NCBI GenBank assembly: GCA_905371865.1
Contig: CAJPNA010000024.1
Coordinates: 1-12,526 of the forward strand
DNA: 12,526 nucleotides
Reading direction: 5' to 3'
From: an uncultured Carnobacterium sp.
GTDB taxonomy: Bacteria > Bacillota > Bacilli > Lactobacillales > Aerococcaceae
This document shows positions 12,110 to 12,526 of this stretch, one piece after another. The notes under the pieces are model-generated. The model was given only the letters and a program-made list of their open reading frames with translations, was not told the DNA's origin and ran no database searches. A program made the position numbers and the translations under genes. Numbering within the stretch: position 1 is the stretch's first letter; each line of letters opens with the position of its first letter.

Positions 12110-12526
12110 GTGCATAGACTGAAAAAGTTTGGGATCAGGATTTGGAATATTATTCAAAAAAATTTAATGCACGTAAATATTGGTGTAGAATCTGCCGCAT
12201 TAACGTATTATATTTTGCTATCCATTATTCCTATTATCATGTTAATTGCCAATATAATTCCGCTTTTACCCATTCCTATTGATGTTATTTTTAAAACAAT
12301 GAGAACCATTTTTCCTGCGGACATTAATGAAGTGTTGATTCCGATTTTAAGGAATTACCTTGGCAATTTTAATGGAGGAGCTCTTTCGTTGGGGCTTTTA
12401 ATCTTATTTTGGCCTGCTTCTCAAATGTTTAGTAGTTTACAAAGAGCATTGAATGTTTTATATGGTGCTCCTGTTCGAAGAAATTTTATTTTTGAGAGAT
12501 TTTTTGCGATTGTCATTGCGATGGCT
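12110..12526 (+). CDS. YihY/BrkB family membrane protein, 3' truncated by window edge
   Basis: The first 139 codons of a polytopic inner-membrane protein of the YihY/BrkB family (formerly misnamed ribonuclease BN). Signs are the early SAALTYYILLSIIPIIMLI helix, the short PADINEVLIP segment, the LILFWPASQMFSSLQRALNVLYG helix region and the following RNFIFER loop before another helix. The full family length is about 270-300 residues, so more than half lies outside. The start is GTG at 12110, supported by GGGGAGG six bases upstream. Family members may export or anchor unknown substrates; the function is not established. It appears to start a new transcription unit after the nox terminator. Confidence 0.9.
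   Translation, partial: MHRLKKFGIRIWNIIQKNLMHVNIGVESAALTYYILLSIIPIIMLIANIIPLLPIPIDVIFKTMRTIFPADINEVLIPILRNYLGNFNGGALSLGLLILFWPASQMFSSLQRALNVLYGAPVRRNFIFERFFAIVIAMA

Noticed and set aside
1..12526. CRISPR array, tRNA or rRNA genes, or an intact transposon or prophage
   Set aside because: No spaced direct repeats, cloverleaf-like sequences or transposase/integrase motifs were seen in any gap; only one possible IS relic after nox.

Overview
The window is a low-GC Gram-positive chromosome segment, most likely from the order Lactobacillales. The support is an AT-rich sequence with strong AGGAGG-type ribosome binding sites, the trmD-rplS order of Firmicutes, a lactic-acid-bacterium-style FAD-dependent NADH oxidase, and many short hairpin-plus-T terminators. 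A Carnobacteriaceae-like genus (for example Granulicatella) is a guess from overall feel, not proven. Almost all genes are on the + strand; one small gene (3767-4042) is on the - strand.

Region 1 (1-3756): the 3' part of trmD (tRNA m1G37 methyltransferase) abuts an ArsR/SmtB-family metal sensor. This is followed by rplS (ribosomal protein L19), with its own promoter, structured leader and terminator, and then a P1B-type metal-efflux ATPase with a His-rich N-terminus and an SPC transmembrane motif. The ATPase promoter carries a TGAA-N6-TTCA inverted repeat of the kind bound by SmtB/CzrA sensors, plus PerR/Fur-like boxes. The sensor and the pump therefore look like one metal-resistance module inserted on both sides of the housekeeping gene rplS.

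Region 2 (3757-5655): three genes I do not recognise. They are a convergent 91-residue protein with a well-formed promoter and a palindrome at its start site, a small protein with a possible helix-turn-helix, and a 301-residue acidic helical protein.

Region 3 (5672-8335): a tightly packed seven-gene operon: cold shock protein, RNase HI-like nuclease (overlapping by 8 bases), glutaredoxin-like protein with a CPDT motif, a DUF1294 membrane protein, a DUF1275/YoaK membrane protein, an isochorismatase/nicotinamidase-family hydrolase and a two-helix membrane protein. It ends at a terminator.

Region 4 (8319-10342): a single-gene thioredoxin-like unit (CPYC) with its own promoter and terminator, then a DUF2130 coiled-coil protein followed by a 29-codon ORF with an excellent ribosome binding site.

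Region 5 (10374-12526): nox (NADH oxidase), with a Fur-box-like sequence upstream and a strong terminator after it. A 317-base gap follows, holding a 16-bp hairpin and what may be a decayed IS3-type end. The window closes with the 5' part of a YihY/BrkB-family membrane protein. Themes are metal homeostasis, thiol/oxygen redox chemistry and RNA handling. No tRNA, rRNA, CRISPR array or intact mobile element was seen.
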